A stretch of 64,000 nucleotides of DNA from Silvimonas amylolytica. Its GTDB lineage: Bacteria; Pseudomonadota; Gammaproteobacteria; Burkholderiales; Chitinibacteraceae. The number at the start of each line of letters is the position of its first letter. The first letter of the stretch is position 1. Below the pieces are notes generated by a model. The model worked only from the letters and a program-made list of their open reading frames with translations. It was not told where the DNA came from and did not search any database. A program made the translations under genes and the position numbers. Location: contig NZ_BMLY01000003.1 in assembly GCF_014645555.1 (NCBI RefSeq), forward strand, positions 1-64,000, written 5' to 3'. This document shows, piece by piece, positions 17,573 to 26,725 of the stretch.

Positions 17573-17600
17573 AAAAAAGGCGGCTTTGGCCGCCTTTTTT
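17573..17600 (+). terminator. Terminator after trpS
   Basis: GGCGGC (17579-17584) and GCCGCC (17589-17594) close a TTTG loop, flanked by six A before and six T after. Confidence 0.88.
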
Positions 17601-17689
17601 ATTACTGAAAAACCAGGGCGGGTTTGCGTAGCAATCCATCAGCAGCTAAACCCGGTAAAATCGCGTTTTTCCAGACAGTGAATCAGCCC

Positions 17690-18856
17690 ATGCCGGTATG
17701 TGATGTTGTAATCGTAGGTGCCGGTGCGGCGGGGATGATGTGTGCCGCGACTGCGGGCCAGCGTGGCCGCAAGGTGGTGCTGATTGATCATTCCACCAAA
17801 CTGGCCGAGAAAATCCGTATTTCGGGTGGCGGCCGTTGCAACTTCACCAATCTGGATGCCCGGCCGGAGTGTTATCTCTCTGATAACCCGCACTATGTGA
17901 AATCTGCATTGGCGCGGTATACGCAGCACGATTTCATCAAGCTGGTGCAAAAACACGGCCTCGGGTTTCATGAAAAGACACTGGGTCAGTTGTTTTGCGA
18001 CGACGGCTCGCAAGCCATCATCGATATGCTCAAGGCCGAAGTGGATGACGGTGGCGCGACATGGCGCATGGGCACGGCCGTGCTGGCGGTCAGGCAAGTC
18101 GACGGCGGTTTTGAGGTCGAGACGGCAGCAGAAACCTGGCGATGTCAGTCACTGGTTGTGGCATCCGGCGGGTTGTCGATCCCGCAAATCGGCGCGACGG
18201 CGTGGGGTTATGAACTGGCAAAACAGTTTGGGCTGAACGTGTTGCCGACCTCCGCAGCACTGGTGCCACTGACGTTTCAGCCACAAGACTTGTGGACCGA
18301 ACTGGCGGGTGTGGCGATTGATGATGTTGAAGTACGCAGCGGCAAAGGCAAATTCCGTGAGGCTATTTTGCTGACGCACCGTGGTGTTTCCGGCCCCGCG
18401 ATTTTGCAGATATCGTCTTACTGGCTGCCCGGTCAGCCCATCATCATCAACCTGCTGCCGGATATGGATGTCGCAGAATGGCTGGCGTCAGCCAGTCGGG
18501 ATGCCCATTTGCTGACAATCCTCTCGGAAAAACTCCCGCGTAGTTTCGCTCAGGCGTTCATTACCCGTTGGGGACAGAACCTGCCACTCAAGCAGTACAG
18601 CCCCAAACAACTGGCCAGCCTTGGCCCCGCGTTGCAGCAGTGGCAAATGGTGCCGTCCGGCACGGTAGGCTACAAAAAGGCTGAGGTCACGCGGGGTGGG
18701 GTGGATACGCGCGGCCTGGACTCCAAAACCATGATGGCCAGGTCTGTACCTGGTTTGTACTTCATTGGCGAGGTCGTTGACGTGACCGGCTGGCTAGGCG
18801 GGTATAACTTCCAGTGGGCGTGGTCTTCAGGCTATGCGGCGGGGGCCGCTGCTTGA
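17690..18856 (+). CDS. NAD(P)/FAD-dependent oxidoreductase, BaiN/HI0933 family
   Basis: This flavoprotein of 388 residues belongs to the HI0933/YhiN family. The dinucleotide-binding VIVGAGAAGMMCA lies at about 7-19, the family hallmark ISGGGRCNFTN follows near 46-56, and near the C-terminus comes the conserved GEVVDVTGWLGGYNFQWAWSSG-type block that caps the FAD site. Members are annotated as aminoacetone-oxidase-like or BaiN-like, but the physiological substrate is unknown in most bacteria. Start at ATG 17690 places the Rossmann motif at its usual position. No clear ribosome-binding site was seen. It stands alone between two terminators. Confidence 0.88.
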   Translation: MPVCDVVIVGAGAAGMMCAATAGQRGRKVVLIDHSTKLAEKIRISGGGRCNFTNLDARPECYLSDNPHYVKSALARYTQHDFIKLVQKHGLGFHEKTLGQLFCDDGSQAIIDMLKAEVDDGGATWRMGTAVLAVRQVDGGFEVETAAETWRCQSLVVASGGLSIPQIGATAWGYELAKQFGLNVLPTSAALVPLTFQPQDLWTELAGVAIDDVEVRSGKGKFREAILLTHRGVSGPAILQISSYWLPGQPIIINLLPDMDVAEWLASASRDAHLLTILSEKLPRSFAQAFITRWGQNLPLKQYSPKQLASLGPALQQWQMVPSGTVGYKKAEVTRGGVDTRGLDSKTMMARSVPGLYFIGEVVDVTGWLGGYNFQWAWSSGYAAGAAA

Positions 18857-18872
18857 GGCAAGGCTTGGCAAT

Positions 18873-18907
18873 AAAAAAACGGCGTCATCAAGGCGCCGTT
18901 TTTTTAT
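18873..18907. terminator. Bidirectional terminator between flavoprotein gene and cytochrome b561 gene
   Basis: AAAAAAACGGCG pairs with CGCCGTTTTTTT around TCATCAAGG. The A- and T-runs on both flanks serve both convergent genes. Confidence 0.85.
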
Positions 18908-18923
18908 TGCGAAAAGGTCAGGG

Positions 18924-19451
18924 TCAACGCATCCGCATGCGGCTCATGATGCCGTCCTTGAGTACAAACTGGTGGAACAATGCGGCCAGAATATGAAGCC
19001 CTACGATGTAATACACGGCGTTGCCGACAAATTCATGGAAGTCTTTCACCGGCCCACGCAGATCAGGGTTGGCGGCAAAGAAATGCGGCAATGTGGTGCC
19101 AAAGAACGCGACGTCGCGGCCACCGGCCTGCACAAAGTAAATACCGGCCAGCGGCAGGGCAAACATCACCACATACATCAGAAGGTACAGCAGTCTGGCC
19201 GCACCGATTTGCCACAACGGGCCCGGCACGGGCCGCGGGGCAGGACGTGTAAAGCGGACTGCCACGCGCACACAGGCCAGAATCAGCACCAGCACGCCTG
19301 CCGTCATATGAATCATGGTAATAAACGGGCGGGACGGGTCGGTTTTGGGGACAAACCCACGATACTCAATCGCGGCCAGTGCAATCGCAAACAGTAAAAA
19401 CATCAACCAGTGCAGCAGCACCAGTGAAGGCGCATAGCGGTTGGTTTGCAT
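18924..19451 (-). CDS. Cytochrome b561 family protein
   Basis: This four-helix di-haem membrane cytochrome of about 175 residues is related to E. coli CybB/YodB. It has the N-terminal LHWLMF with a haem-ligand His, and further His residues in the helices MIHMTAGVLVLIL, FHEFVGNAVYYIVGLHILAALFHQF. It probably moves electrons between quinol and periplasmic acceptors, for example superoxide or a partner oxidase. I prefer the ATG ending at 19451, because GAGGGGG then sits about nine bases upstream. The ATG at 19460 would abut that site. Monocistronic. Confidence 0.88.
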   Translation of the reverse strand: MQTNRYAPSLVLLHWLMFLLFAIALAAIEYRGFVPKTDPSRPFITMIHMTAGVLVLILACVRVAVRFTRPAPRPVPGPLWQIGAARLLYLLMYVVMFALPLAGIYFVQAGGRDVAFFGTTLPHFFAANPDLRGPVKDFHEFVGNAVYYIVGLHILAALFHQFVLKDGIMSRMRMR

Positions 19452-19523
19452 GAGCCCCATCCCCCTCGTTTGTCATCTCAAAAGCCGCCATCATGTCAGG
19501 GCGGACTTAATCAGCACTTAACA

Positions 19524-19555
19524 CAAATCAAAAGCGCCCCGGTTTGACGGGGCGC
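19524..19555 (-). terminator. Terminator of bamE-dapB
   Basis: GCGCCCCG (19534-19541) pairs with CGGGGCGC (19548-19555). On the minus strand the stem is followed by TTTTGATTTG, giving a U-rich tail 36 bases past the dapB stop. Confidence 0.75.
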
Positions 19556-19590
19556 AATTGAGTTTGCTGCAAAACATGGGGCGAATGCGA

Positions 19591-20391
19591 TTAACGCAAG
19601 CCCAGCACGTCTTGCATATCAAACAAGCCACTCTTTTTATCTTGCAAGAAGCGTGCTGCACGCAGCGAGCCGGCCGAGTAGATCAGACGGCTGGATGCTT
19701 TGTGGCTGACTTCAACGCGCTCGCCCATGCCAGCGAAGATCACGGTGTGATCGCCCACGACATCGCCGCCACGCAAGGTGGCAAAACCGATGGTTGAAGG
19801 TGAGCGCTCACCGGTAATGCCTTCACGGTCATACACGGCGACGTCTTTCAGCTGACGGCCTTGCGCTTCGGCTACGACTTCACCCATGCGCAGGGCGGTG
19901 CCAGAGGGCGCATCCACCTTCATGCGGTGATGCATTTCCAGAATTTCGATGTCGTAACCGGTGGCCAGCGATTTGGCGGCGATTTCCAGCAGCTTGAACA
20001 CCAGGTTCACGCCGACGCTCATATTTTGCGCGTACACCACACCGATCTCGCCTGCGGCAGTCTGAATCGCGGCCTTGTCGGTCTCGCTCATCCCTGTGGT
20101 GCCAATGACGATATTCACGCCGTGCTGGCGACAGACTTCAAGGTGCGCGAGTGTGCCTTCCGGGCGGGTAAAGTCGATCAGCACGTCGGCGTTGGCCAGG
20201 GTACTGATGTCATCAGTAATGAGTACGCCGCTTTCTTTGCCGAGGAAGGCGGTCGCATCCAGCCCTAGTGCAGGGCTGCCAGCACGATCCAGCGCAACGG
20301 CGAGTTCGCAATCATTGGCCTCGGCAACGGCCTCGATCAGCATGCGGCCCATACGGCCGCTGCTGCCGGCAATGGCAATTTTTAAAGACAT
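19591..20391 (-). CDS. dapB: 4-hydroxy-tetrahydrodipicolinate reductase
   Basis: DapB makes tetrahydrodipicolinate for lysine and peptidoglycan meso-diaminopimelate. The protein of 266 residues has the Rossmann motif [13 protein letters not shown] (about 5-17) and IGTTGMSE. The catalytic region [21 protein letters not shown] (about 152-172) carries the family H-H-x-x-K-x-D-x-P-S-G-T-A signature. Start at the ATG ending at 20391 gives the usual N-terminus MSLKIAIAG. It lies 35 bases behind bamE and probably shares its transcript. Confidence 0.97.
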   Translation of the reverse strand: MSLKIAIAGSSGRMGRMLIEAVAEANDCELAVALDRAGSPALGLDATAFLGKESGVLITDDISTLANADVLIDFTRPEGTLAHLEVCRQHGVNIVIGTTGMSETDKAAIQTAAGEIGVVYAQNMSVGVNLVFKLLEIAAKSLATGYDIEILEMHHRMKVDAPSGTALRMGEVVAEAQGRQLKDVAVYDREGITGERSPSTIGFATLRGGDVVGDHTVIFAGMGERVEVSHKASSRLIYSAGSLRAARFLQDKKSGLFDMQDVLGLR

Positions 20392-20426
20392 AGTCGATAT
20401 TCCATCAGTCAAACCGGCAAAGCGGA

Positions 20427-20876
20427 TTACCTGGTTGCTGGCGCAGAGGCAGCCGGCGTGGCGGATGCGGATGCAGCAGCGGTGACCGGGTCATCCAGCG
20501 AAGGCGCGCTGGCGCTGTTGTCAGCACCCAGCTTGATCAGCTTGTTGGCTGGCAAGACATCGCCACCCCAGCTCTTGAGTTTGTCGCTTTCAAACACCAC
20601 GTGGAATGTATGTTTTTCGCGCAACGAACCGCCCTTGGCGTCGGTGTAGATGTAATCCCAGCGGTCCGAATGGAACGGGTCGGTCAGGAGCGGCGTACCC
20701 AACACAAAGCGAACCTGGCTGCGGGTCATGCCTTCTTTCAGTTGCGTGACCTGATCCTGAGTGACTTCATTGCCTTGGGGAATGGCCAGTTTATAGGGGG
20801 TAAGAACGTTGGCGACATTGCAGCCGGCAAGGACGGAAGCGGCGGCAATGGCCAGAAAAAATGATTTGATATGCAT
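20427..20876 (-). CDS. bamE: Outer-membrane assembly lipoprotein BamE
   Basis: BamE (SmpA/OmlA) is a lipoprotein of the BAM complex that inserts beta-barrel proteins in the outer membrane. This 149-residue protein has a lipoprotein signal with lipobox LAGC (acylated Cys19). The core contains [22 protein letters not shown] and [19 protein letters not shown], family hallmarks. The C-terminus is an Ala/Ser/Pro-rich tail. I use the ATG ending at 20876, as upstream residues precede any signal peptide. Divergent from fur, the conserved neighbourhood in many betaproteobacteria. Confidence 0.95.
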   Translation of the reverse strand: MHIKSFFLAIAAASVLAGCNVANVLTPYKLAIPQGNEVTQDQVTQLKEGMTRSQVRFVLGTPLLTDPFHSDRWDYIYTDAKGGSLREKHTFHVVFESDKLKSWGGDVLPANKLIKLGADNSASAPSLDDPVTAAASASATPAASAPATR

Positions 20877-20946
20877 GCGTCTGGGCTGTTTCACAACGTG
20901 GGTCGGTTGGAGCGTAGGGTGCAAACGCTATATCATAACCTGTTCT

Positions 20947-20960
20947 TGCGGCTTGCCGCA
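20947..20960. other. Perfect palindrome in bamE-fur intergenic region
   Basis: TGCGGC-TT-GCCGCA lies in the 160-bp divergent gap between bamE and fur. It is not AT-rich, so it is not a Fur box. It could be a small hairpin in the fur leader. No further support. Confidence 0.3.
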
Positions 20961-21036
20961 GCCACGTGGGTACAAGTTGTCGATACAGACTGTGAACCTG
21001 CGTGCAATACCATCTATAACCATGACGGGGTAAGCA

Positions 21037-21453
21037 ATGAGCTCTGCTGCTGATCTGAAAGAAATGGGCCTGAAGGCCACCGGTCCCCGCCTGCGCATTC
21101 TGAATCTGTTCGAAAACAGCGAACAGCGTCACATGACGGCTGAAGATGTCTACCGGCTCTTGCTGGCCGAGAACATTGATATCGGTCTGGCGACGGTTTA
21201 TCGCGTGCTCACCCAGTTTGAGCAGGCCGGCATTCTGGTTCGCCATCACTTTGAAACCGGCAAGGCCGTGTTCGAAATGAATCAGGGCGGTCACCATGAC
21301 CATCTGGTCTGCATGAAGTGTGGCAAGGTAGAAGAGTTTTGCGATCCGGAAATCGAAAAACGCCAGGATGCCATTGCTGACAAGCATGGTTTTGAAATCC
21401 AGGACCACGAAATGTATCTGTACGGTTTGTGTGCAAACTGCCGTATCAAGTAA
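21037..21453 (+). CDS. fur: Ferric uptake regulator Fur
   Basis: Fur is the Fe(II)-dependent repressor of iron uptake. The 138-residue protein has the N-terminal winged helix ([34 protein letters not shown] recognition helix). The metal-binding segment [16 protein letters not shown] and a second CANC at the C-terminus give the two CxxC structural zinc motifs. Length is somewhat under the E. coli protein (148). Ribosome-binding site GGGG is about 6 bases before the ATG. The fur and bamE-dapB transcripts are divergent. Confidence 0.97.
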   Translation: MSSAADLKEMGLKATGPRLRILNLFENSEQRHMTAEDVYRLLLAENIDIGLATVYRVLTQFEQAGILVRHHFETGKAVFEMNQGGHHDHLVCMKCGKVEEFCDPEIEKRQDAIADKHGFEIQDHEMYLYGLCANCRIK

Positions 21454-21483
21454 CCGGTTATTGCCGCATGGCGGGAGACAGCG

Positions 21484-22185
21484 GTGATTGCATGGCTGGA
21501 TGACAGCAACCGGTTTCCACCTTTACAGCATGCCATGGTGGAACCCAACGGGTTATTGGCGGCAGGCGGTGATCTTTCTCCCCAGCGCTTGCTGGCTGCG
21601 TATTACCAGGGGATTTTTCCCTGGTATATGCCGGGTGAACCGATCCTCTGGTGGAGCCCCAACCCACGCATGGTGCTGATGCCTGAGAAACTGCACGTAC
21701 CCGGTTCTCTTGCCAAAACCCTGCGCAACAAACCGTACCGGGTCACCTTTGATCTGGTTTTCGACGAAGTGATCAACGGTTGTGCCTCGCCGCGGCGTGG
21801 GGAAAACCTGACCTGGATCAGCCAGGAAATTCGGGATGGCTACGGCGCGTTGTACCAGTTGGGTTATGCCCACAGCGCCGAATGCTGGATGGATAATGAA
21901 CTGGTTGGTGGTTTATATGGCGTGGCCATCGGCAACATGTTCTACGGCGAGTCGATGTTCGCACGGCGGCCAGATGCCTCCAAGCTGGCATTTGTGCATC
22001 TGGTCAGGTATTTGCGTGAACATGGGTTTGGCATGATCGATTGCCAGATGCATACTGAACACTTGGCACGGTTCGGTGCCCATGAAATTGATCGGGACCA
22101 GTTTGCCCGTAAACTGGGAGAACTCGTGACAGCACCCAGGGCGCCGGCACACTGGCAATACGATTTTCACAATCCGGGAAGCTGA
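21484..22185 (+). CDS. aat: Leucyl/phenylalanyl-tRNA-protein transferase
   Basis: Aat attaches Leu or Phe from charged tRNA to N-terminal Lys or Arg of proteins, making bacterial N-degrons for ClpS/ClpAP. The protein of 233 residues opens [12 protein letters not shown] and contains the family blocks [36 protein letters not shown] and [21 protein letters not shown] start (21484), 30 bases after fur. The next gene, bpt, begins one base after this stop, so the two N-degron transferases are translationally paired. Confidence 0.96.
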   Translation: MIAWLDDSNRFPPLQHAMVEPNGLLAAGGDLSPQRLLAAYYQGIFPWYMPGEPILWWSPNPRMVLMPEKLHVPGSLAKTLRNKPYRVTFDLVFDEVINGCASPRRGENLTWISQEIRDGYGALYQLGYAHSAECWMDNELVGGLYGVAIGNMFYGESMFARRPDASKLAFVHLVRYLREHGFGMIDCQMHTEHLARFGAHEIDRDQFARKLGELVTAPRAPAHWQYDFHNPGS

Positions 22186-22186
22186 T

Positions 22187-22957
22187 ATGAACCCGCGTGG
22201 ACACACGCTGCAACTTCAGTTTTACGCGACGACGTCTTACCCCTGCAGTTATCTGCCCGAGCGCATGGCACGTTCGCAAGTCGCTGTGCCGTCTGAATTG
22301 ATCGATGCGCGTACCTACAGTCAATTGGTGCTGCACGGTTTTCGGCGTAGCGGGCAGTTTGTTTACCGCCCGCACTGCGATCACTGCCAGGCCTGTGTTC
22401 CGGTGCGTATTCCAGTGGCTGATTTCGTGGCCGACCGCTCCCAGCGGCGAGCACAGAAGCAGCACGGCAACTTGCGCACGCGCTTGCTGGGGCTGGAGTA
22501 CTCAGAAGCGCATTTCCAGCTTTACCAGCGTTATCAGTTGATCCGTCACGCTGGCGGCGGCATGGATCAGGATAACCGCGAGCAATACGAGAATTTCATC
22601 CTCAAGAGCAATGTGGCCAGTTTTCTGGCCGAATTCCGCGATGACACCGGTGTACGCATGGTCAGTCTCATTGATCAGCTTGATGATGGTTTATCGTCCG
22701 TTTATACCTTTTATGATCCGGACATCACGGGCGCCAGTTACGGTGTCTTCAACATTCTGTGGCAAGTAGGTCTGGCTAAACAGCTGGGGCTACCCTATCT
22801 GTATTTGGGTTACTGGATCGAAGACTGCCGCAAGATGGCCTATAAAACGCGCTACCAGCCCATGGAAGGGCTGGTGAATGGTGAATGGCAGCGCCTGCCA
22901 CCCGAGACGGCGCCAGCGCCAGAGACCAGCCGGGTTATTCCGCTGCACCAGAAATAA
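22187..22957 (+). CDS. bpt: Aspartate/glutamate leucyltransferase Bpt (ATE family)
   Basis: Bpt transfers Leu from tRNA to proteins with N-terminal Asp or Glu, a second entry route to the N-degron pathway. The 256-residue protein resembles eukaryotic arginyl-transferase. The N-terminal Cys-rich region CSYLPER and [15 protein letters not shown] (about 20-70) corresponds to the ATE Fe-S/zinc-binding cysteines. The C-terminal half has VYTFYDPD and [24 protein letters not shown], the catalytic GNAT-like core. Directly follows aat. Confidence 0.93.
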   Translation: MNPRGHTLQLQFYATTSYPCSYLPERMARSQVAVPSELIDARTYSQLVLHGFRRSGQFVYRPHCDHCQACVPVRIPVADFVADRSQRRAQKQHGNLRTRLLGLEYSEAHFQLYQRYQLIRHAGGGMDQDNREQYENFILKSNVASFLAEFRDDTGVRMVSLIDQLDDGLSSVYTFYDPDITGASYGVFNILWQVGLAKQLGLPYLYLGYWIEDCRKMAYKTRYQPMEGLVNGEWQRLPPETAPAPETSRVIPLHQK

Positions 22958-22975
22958 CGCAGGCCCATCAGCATG

Positions 22976-23005
22976 AAAAAAGCCGGATCATTGATCCGGC
23001 TTTTT
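22976..23005. terminator. Terminator between bpt and prlC
   Basis: AGCCGGATC (22981-22989) and GATCCGGCT (22993-23001) pair around ATT, with A- and T-runs outside. Serves both convergent genes. Confidence 0.88.
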
Positions 23006-23023
23006 GTTTGCCAGGCGACAAGG

Positions 23024-25051
23024 TCAGTTCGCCAGCCCGTTATGACGCAACAACGCATCCGTTTGTGGCGCACGGCCCCGGAACGCGATGAATGATTCCA
23101 GCGCTGGACGGCTGCCACCCCGGGCCAGGATTTCCTTGCGGAAACGTGCACCGGTTTGCGGGTTCAGTACTCCGCTTTCTTCGAACGCTGCATACGCATC
23201 AGCAGATAACACTTCCGCCCATTTGTAGCTGTAATACCCGGCCGCATAACCGCCCGCAAAGATGTGGCTGAAACTATTGGGGAACCGGTGATAATCCGGC
23301 ACGCGCGGGGCATCGAATTCTTCCAGCAACTGGAAGTAACGCTGCAGGGCGCGCGGGCCGGTTGCATCGACGTGCAGTTCCATATCGAAAACGCTGAACA
23401 CGATCTGGCGGATCATGGCTGAACCGGACATGAAATTGCGCGCGGCCAACATCTTGTCGAACAAAGCCCTGGGCAGTGGTTCGCCGGTTTGTACGTGGCT
23501 GGTCAATTGCGGCAGCAGTTGCCATTCCCAGCAGAAGTTTTCCATAAACTGGCTGGGCAGTTCGACGGCATCCCATTCCACACCGTTGATGCCTGATACA
23601 TCGCGCTCGTCCACTTCAGTCAGCAGGTGATGCAATGCGTGGCCGGTTTCGTGGAAGAGGGTAATGACGTCATCGTGCGGGAGCAGTGCAGGCTTGCCCT
23701 CTACGCCCTGAGCAAAATTGCAGATGATCAACGCAACCGGTGTTTGTACCGTGCCATCAGGCAGTTTGTGGCGGCTGCGGACTTCGTTCATCCATGCGCC
23801 CCCTTGCTTGCCTTCACGCGCGTACATATCCATGTACAGGCCACCAACGAGGCTGCCATCCTTGTTGCGCAGCTCAAAATAACGCACATCCGGATGCCAT
23901 ACCGGTGCATCAGCCGGTACAAATTGCAAACCGTACAAGGTCTCGACCAGATGGAAGAGCCCCTTGATCACGGTTGGCTCGGTGAAATACTGTTTCACGT
24001 CTTGCTCAGAAAATGCGTAGCGTGCTTCGCGCAGTTTTTCCGAGACAAAAGTCTGATCCCACGGCTGCAACGTCGAGATACCCAGTTCATCCTGGGCAAA
24101 GCGCAGCAATTCTGCACGATCTGCCTGCATGTACGGCTTGGCACGATGGCCCAGATCGCGCAAAAAGCCCAGTACTTCGGCCGGGGTATTGGCCATTTTG
24201 GTTTCCAGAGATTCCTGGCCGTAGCTGGCAAAGCCCAGCATCGCGGCGCCTTCCTGGCGCAGGGCGTGGATGCGATCAATCAGCGGCGAGTTATTCCAGT
24301 CGTTCTTGCCAAATTCTGCCGCGCGGGTGGCGTAGGCGTGGTACAGCTGCTCACGCAGCTTGCGGCTGGTGGCGTATTGCATGACCGGGAAATAACTCGG
24401 CATTTTCAGCGTGAGCTTGTAGCCGGTTTTGCCATCGGCCTGCGCCTGGGCACGGGCAGCCGCCAGATTGTCTTGTGGCAAGCCGTCCAGTTCGGCCACA
24501 TCTTCGATGTACAGCGCGAAGTCATCGGTGGCATCCAGCACATTTTGGGAGAACCGCGTCGTCAGCTCAGAGAGTACTTCGGCGATTTCCTTGAAGCGTT
24601 GCTTCTCTGCGGTGGGCAACTCGGCACCAGACAGTCGAAAACCGCGCAAGGCGTGATCAATTACCACACGGCGGGCGGGCTCGAACGTGGCATAGGCCGG
24701 GCTGGCCGCAATCGCTTTGTAGTGTGCGTAGAGGGCTTCATTCTGGCCCAGCTCGGTAAAGAAATTGGAAATCCGGGGGATATTGCTGTTGTAGGCCTCG
24801 CGCAGCTCAGGGGTGTTGACCACGCTTTCCAGGTGACCCACGGTGCCCCAGGCGCGGCCCAGTTCTTCCAGTACTTCATCCAGTGGCAAGACAAAGCTTT
24901 CCCAGGTCGGGTTTTGCAGCTTTTCGGCACGGGCAACAGCCGCAGTGGCCGCCTCAAGCAATTGGTCAAGCGCGGGGGAGACGTGTTCCGGGCGAATGTC
25001 GGCATAACGCGGCAGGCCGGAAAAATCGAGCAAAGGATTGGCTTGGGTCAT
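23024..25051 (-). CDS. prlC: Oligopeptidase A (M3 family)
   Basis: This cytoplasmic zinc metallopeptidase clips short peptides and signal-peptide fragments. The protein of 675 residues fits the family (about 680). The active-site motif is LFHETGHALHHLL (HExxH near 465-469), with the third ligand in the FAGGYAAGYYSYKWAE block region near the C-terminus. Start is the ATG ending at 25051 (MTQANPLLDF). A longer frame to 25141 has no family sequence. No strong ribosome-binding site. It is divergent from the gamma-carbonic-anhydrase-like gene, with 148 bp between. Confidence 0.95.
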   Translation of the reverse strand: MTQANPLLDFSGLPRYADIRPEHVSPALDQLLEAATAAVARAEKLQNPTWESFVLPLDEVLEELGRAWGTVGHLESVVNTPELREAYNSNIPRISNFFTELGQNEALYAHYKAIAASPAYATFEPARRVVIDHALRGFRLSGAELPTAEKQRFKEIAEVLSELTTRFSQNVLDATDDFALYIEDVAELDGLPQDNLAAARAQAQADGKTGYKLTLKMPSYFPVMQYATSRKLREQLYHAYATRAAEFGKNDWNNSPLIDRIHALRQEGAAMLGFASYGQESLETKMANTPAEVLGFLRDLGHRAKPYMQADRAELLRFAQDELGISTLQPWDQTFVSEKLREARYAFSEQDVKQYFTEPTVIKGLFHLVETLYGLQFVPADAPVWHPDVRYFELRNKDGSLVGGLYMDMYAREGKQGGAWMNEVRSRHKLPDGTVQTPVALIICNFAQGVEGKPALLPHDDVITLFHETGHALHHLLTEVDERDVSGINGVEWDAVELPSQFMENFCWEWQLLPQLTSHVQTGEPLPRALFDKMLAARNFMSGSAMIRQIVFSVFDMELHVDATGPRALQRYFQLLEEFDAPRVPDYHRFPNSFSHIFAGGYAAGYYSYKWAEVLSADAYAAFEESGVLNPQTGARFRKEILARGGSRPALESFIAFRGRAPQTDALLRHNGLAN

Positions 25052-25199
25052 ATAGGACTCGTTTAATATGAGTGCGGCAACCGGTCTGGCCGGTTCCACA
25101 GGGTTACGGGCCCGCGTCAGGCAAGCGCCCGGCGAAACCATCTATGGCCTTCATATGTCTAGATGTACGCGTCGTTCATAAATATCAAGCGAGAAATGC

Positions 25200-25763
25200 A
25201 TGGCTGTTGAAACTTTTGAAGACCATCGACCCGTTGTGCCATCCACTGCATGGATTCATACCTCCGCACAGGTGATCGGCGAGACGACCTTGGGTCAGGA
25301 TGTCTCCGTCTGGCCGGGCGCGGTCTTGCGTGGCGACGTGAATTTTATCCGGATTGGTGACGACACAAATATTCAGGATTGCAGCGTACTGCATACGACC
25401 CATCGACGTCCCGAAGACCCCAATGGCGCGCCGTTGATTATTGGCGAGCGCGTTACCGTGGGGCACGGTGTCATGCTCCATGGCTGCACCATTGGTAATG
25501 AATGCCTGATCGGCATGGGCAGCATTGTGCTGGATCGTGTGGTGATCGAGGACCATGTGATGCTAGGGGCCGGATCGCTGGTCCCGCCAGGCAAAGTGCT
25601 TAAATCGGGTTTTTTGTATGTTGGCCGACCAGCGCAGCAAGTACGCGCGCTAACACCGAAAGAGATCGCACACTTTGCCTATTCCGCCCAGCACTACGTG
25701 AAGCTGATGAAAAAGTATCGGGAGCGGGATGTTGCAGCGGCGCGTGATGCGGAACATGGTTGA
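25200..25763 (+). CDS. Gamma-carbonic-anhydrase-like hexapeptide-repeat protein
   Basis: A protein of 187 residues of the YrdA/CaiE-type left-handed beta-helix family. Hexapeptide repeats run from about residue 20 to 140 (IGETTLGQDVSVWPGAVLRGD, IGDDTNIQDCSVLH). The metal-binding His residues of gamma-carbonic anhydrases appear as the H in SVLHTT and as GHGVMLHGC. Some relatives bind zinc, but carbonic anhydrase activity is often weak or absent. The role here is unknown. Confidence 0.9.
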   Translation: MAVETFEDHRPVVPSTAWIHTSAQVIGETTLGQDVSVWPGAVLRGDVNFIRIGDDTNIQDCSVLHTTHRRPEDPNGAPLIIGERVTVGHGVMLHGCTIGNECLIGMGSIVLDRVVIEDHVMLGAGSLVPPGKVLKSGFLYVGRPAQQVRALTPKEIAHFAYSAQHYVKLMKKYRERDVAAARDAEHG

Positions 25764-25832
25764 TCATCGCGTAGATCACCGCTCGCGCTGGTGCGAGGCC
25801 TGAAAGTCCGGAAAACCCGTTCAGTCAGGTAA

Positions 25833-25859
25833 GAAAAAAGGGGCCTTGGGCCCCTTTTT
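25833..25859. terminator. Bidirectional terminator, gamma-CA gene / lipoprotein gene
   Basis: GGGGCC and GGCCCC pair around TTG (25840-25854), with AAAAAA before and TTTTT after. Confidence 0.85.
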
Positions 25860-25876
25860 CTGTGTGCCGAGTCAAC

Positions 25877-26725
25877 TCAGCTCTTTTGCAGTTGCAGCCA
25901 AAGGAAGTCGACGTGCGGAACGCTGGTGAGCACCTGCAGGGCGCGTGCATAGCTTGGTTTGGCACTGGTGCCAAGATTCAACAGATCGATCACGGCCAGA
26001 CCCGAGAACTGTGAGCCGATAGGCAAGGTGCACGTGTTGCCAACGCCTTGGGTTGCGGTAAACAGAACTTTGAACAAGTTCTTCTTGCTCGATGCGTCAA
26101 ACTGCAGAATCGTACCGCTGACATTGCAGTTACCTACCTGGAGTGTCATCCCGGTGAAGTTGCCGCTGCCATCTACCGTGATACGACTTGTGGCGGGACC
26201 CCACGTGCCTGCCAGGTCGGCCTGGGTCACTGCAAGCGCGTTGGCCAGGGAATAAGTATCAAAGGTCAGATCGCTGCTGGTCGGATCGGTAAACGAACTT
26301 TTGGGTACGAAAGTACCGTTATCGTTGAATGTGCCGTCCGTTGAGCCTATTGCGCGTTCACCCGCTGCCGCCCAGGTAGTCCCCGTGAAGTTCAGTGTTC
26401 CCTGGTTGTAAGTGCTGGTGGCATTTGAGAATGCGATCATTTCACCGTTTGGCGCAATGATTGCGAGGCTCTTGGCGCTGCTCGTCGGATTTGCGATAGA
26501 GGCACTGGTGGTCCAAAAACCTTCAACGCCATTGCCGACGTCTGCGGTCGAGCCTGCCTGCGGGTTTTGAACGGTAGGTACGGGCGTGGGTGCCGGCGTT
26601 GGAGCAGGCGTGGGGGTCGGCGTTGTGGCCGGGGCAGAGGTGGATGTGCTATCACCGCCGCCGCCACCACAAGCCGCCAGAACCAGAGACAAAGCAACTG
26701 CGCTTAATGCAAAAACCTGTTTCAT
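25877..26725 (-). CDS. Predicted lipoprotein with Pro/Thr-rich linker, function unknown
   Basis: A secreted protein of 282 residues that I do not recognise. The N-terminus is a lipoprotein signal with lipobox LAAC (acylated Cys19) directly followed by a glycine run, typical of surface or outer-membrane lipoproteins. Residues about 25-55 are a TPTPAP-type low-complexity linker. The remaining roughly 220 residues are Ser/Thr/Asn/Gly-rich, suggesting a beta-sandwich domain, with one pair of Cys (NCNVSGT; NTCTLP) that could form a disulphide. Start at the ATG ending at 26725, with an AGGGAA ribosome-binding site about 8 bases upstream. It ends against the terminator shared with the convergent gene. 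Confidence 0.75.
   Translation of the reverse strand: MKQVFALSAVALSLVLAACGGGGGDSTSTSAPATTPTPTPAPTPAPTPVPTVQNPQAGSTADVGNGVEGFWTTSASIANPTSSAKSLAIIAPNGEMIAFSNATSTYNQGTLNFTGTTWAAAGERAIGSTDGTFNDNGTFVPKSSFTDPTSSDLTFDTYSLANALAVTQADLAGTWGPATSRITVDGSGNFTGMTLQVGNCNVSGTILQFDASSKKNLFKVLFTATQGVGNTCTLPIGSQFSGLAVIDLLNLGTSAKPSYARALQVLTSVPHVDFLWLQLQKS

Noticed and set aside
20947-20960. Fur box between bamE and fur
   Set aside because: The palindrome is GC-rich, unlike the AT-rich Fur operator; no other candidate was found.
23627-25066. 479-codon plus-strand frame
   Set aside because: Antisense to prlC over its whole length, no recognisable domain.
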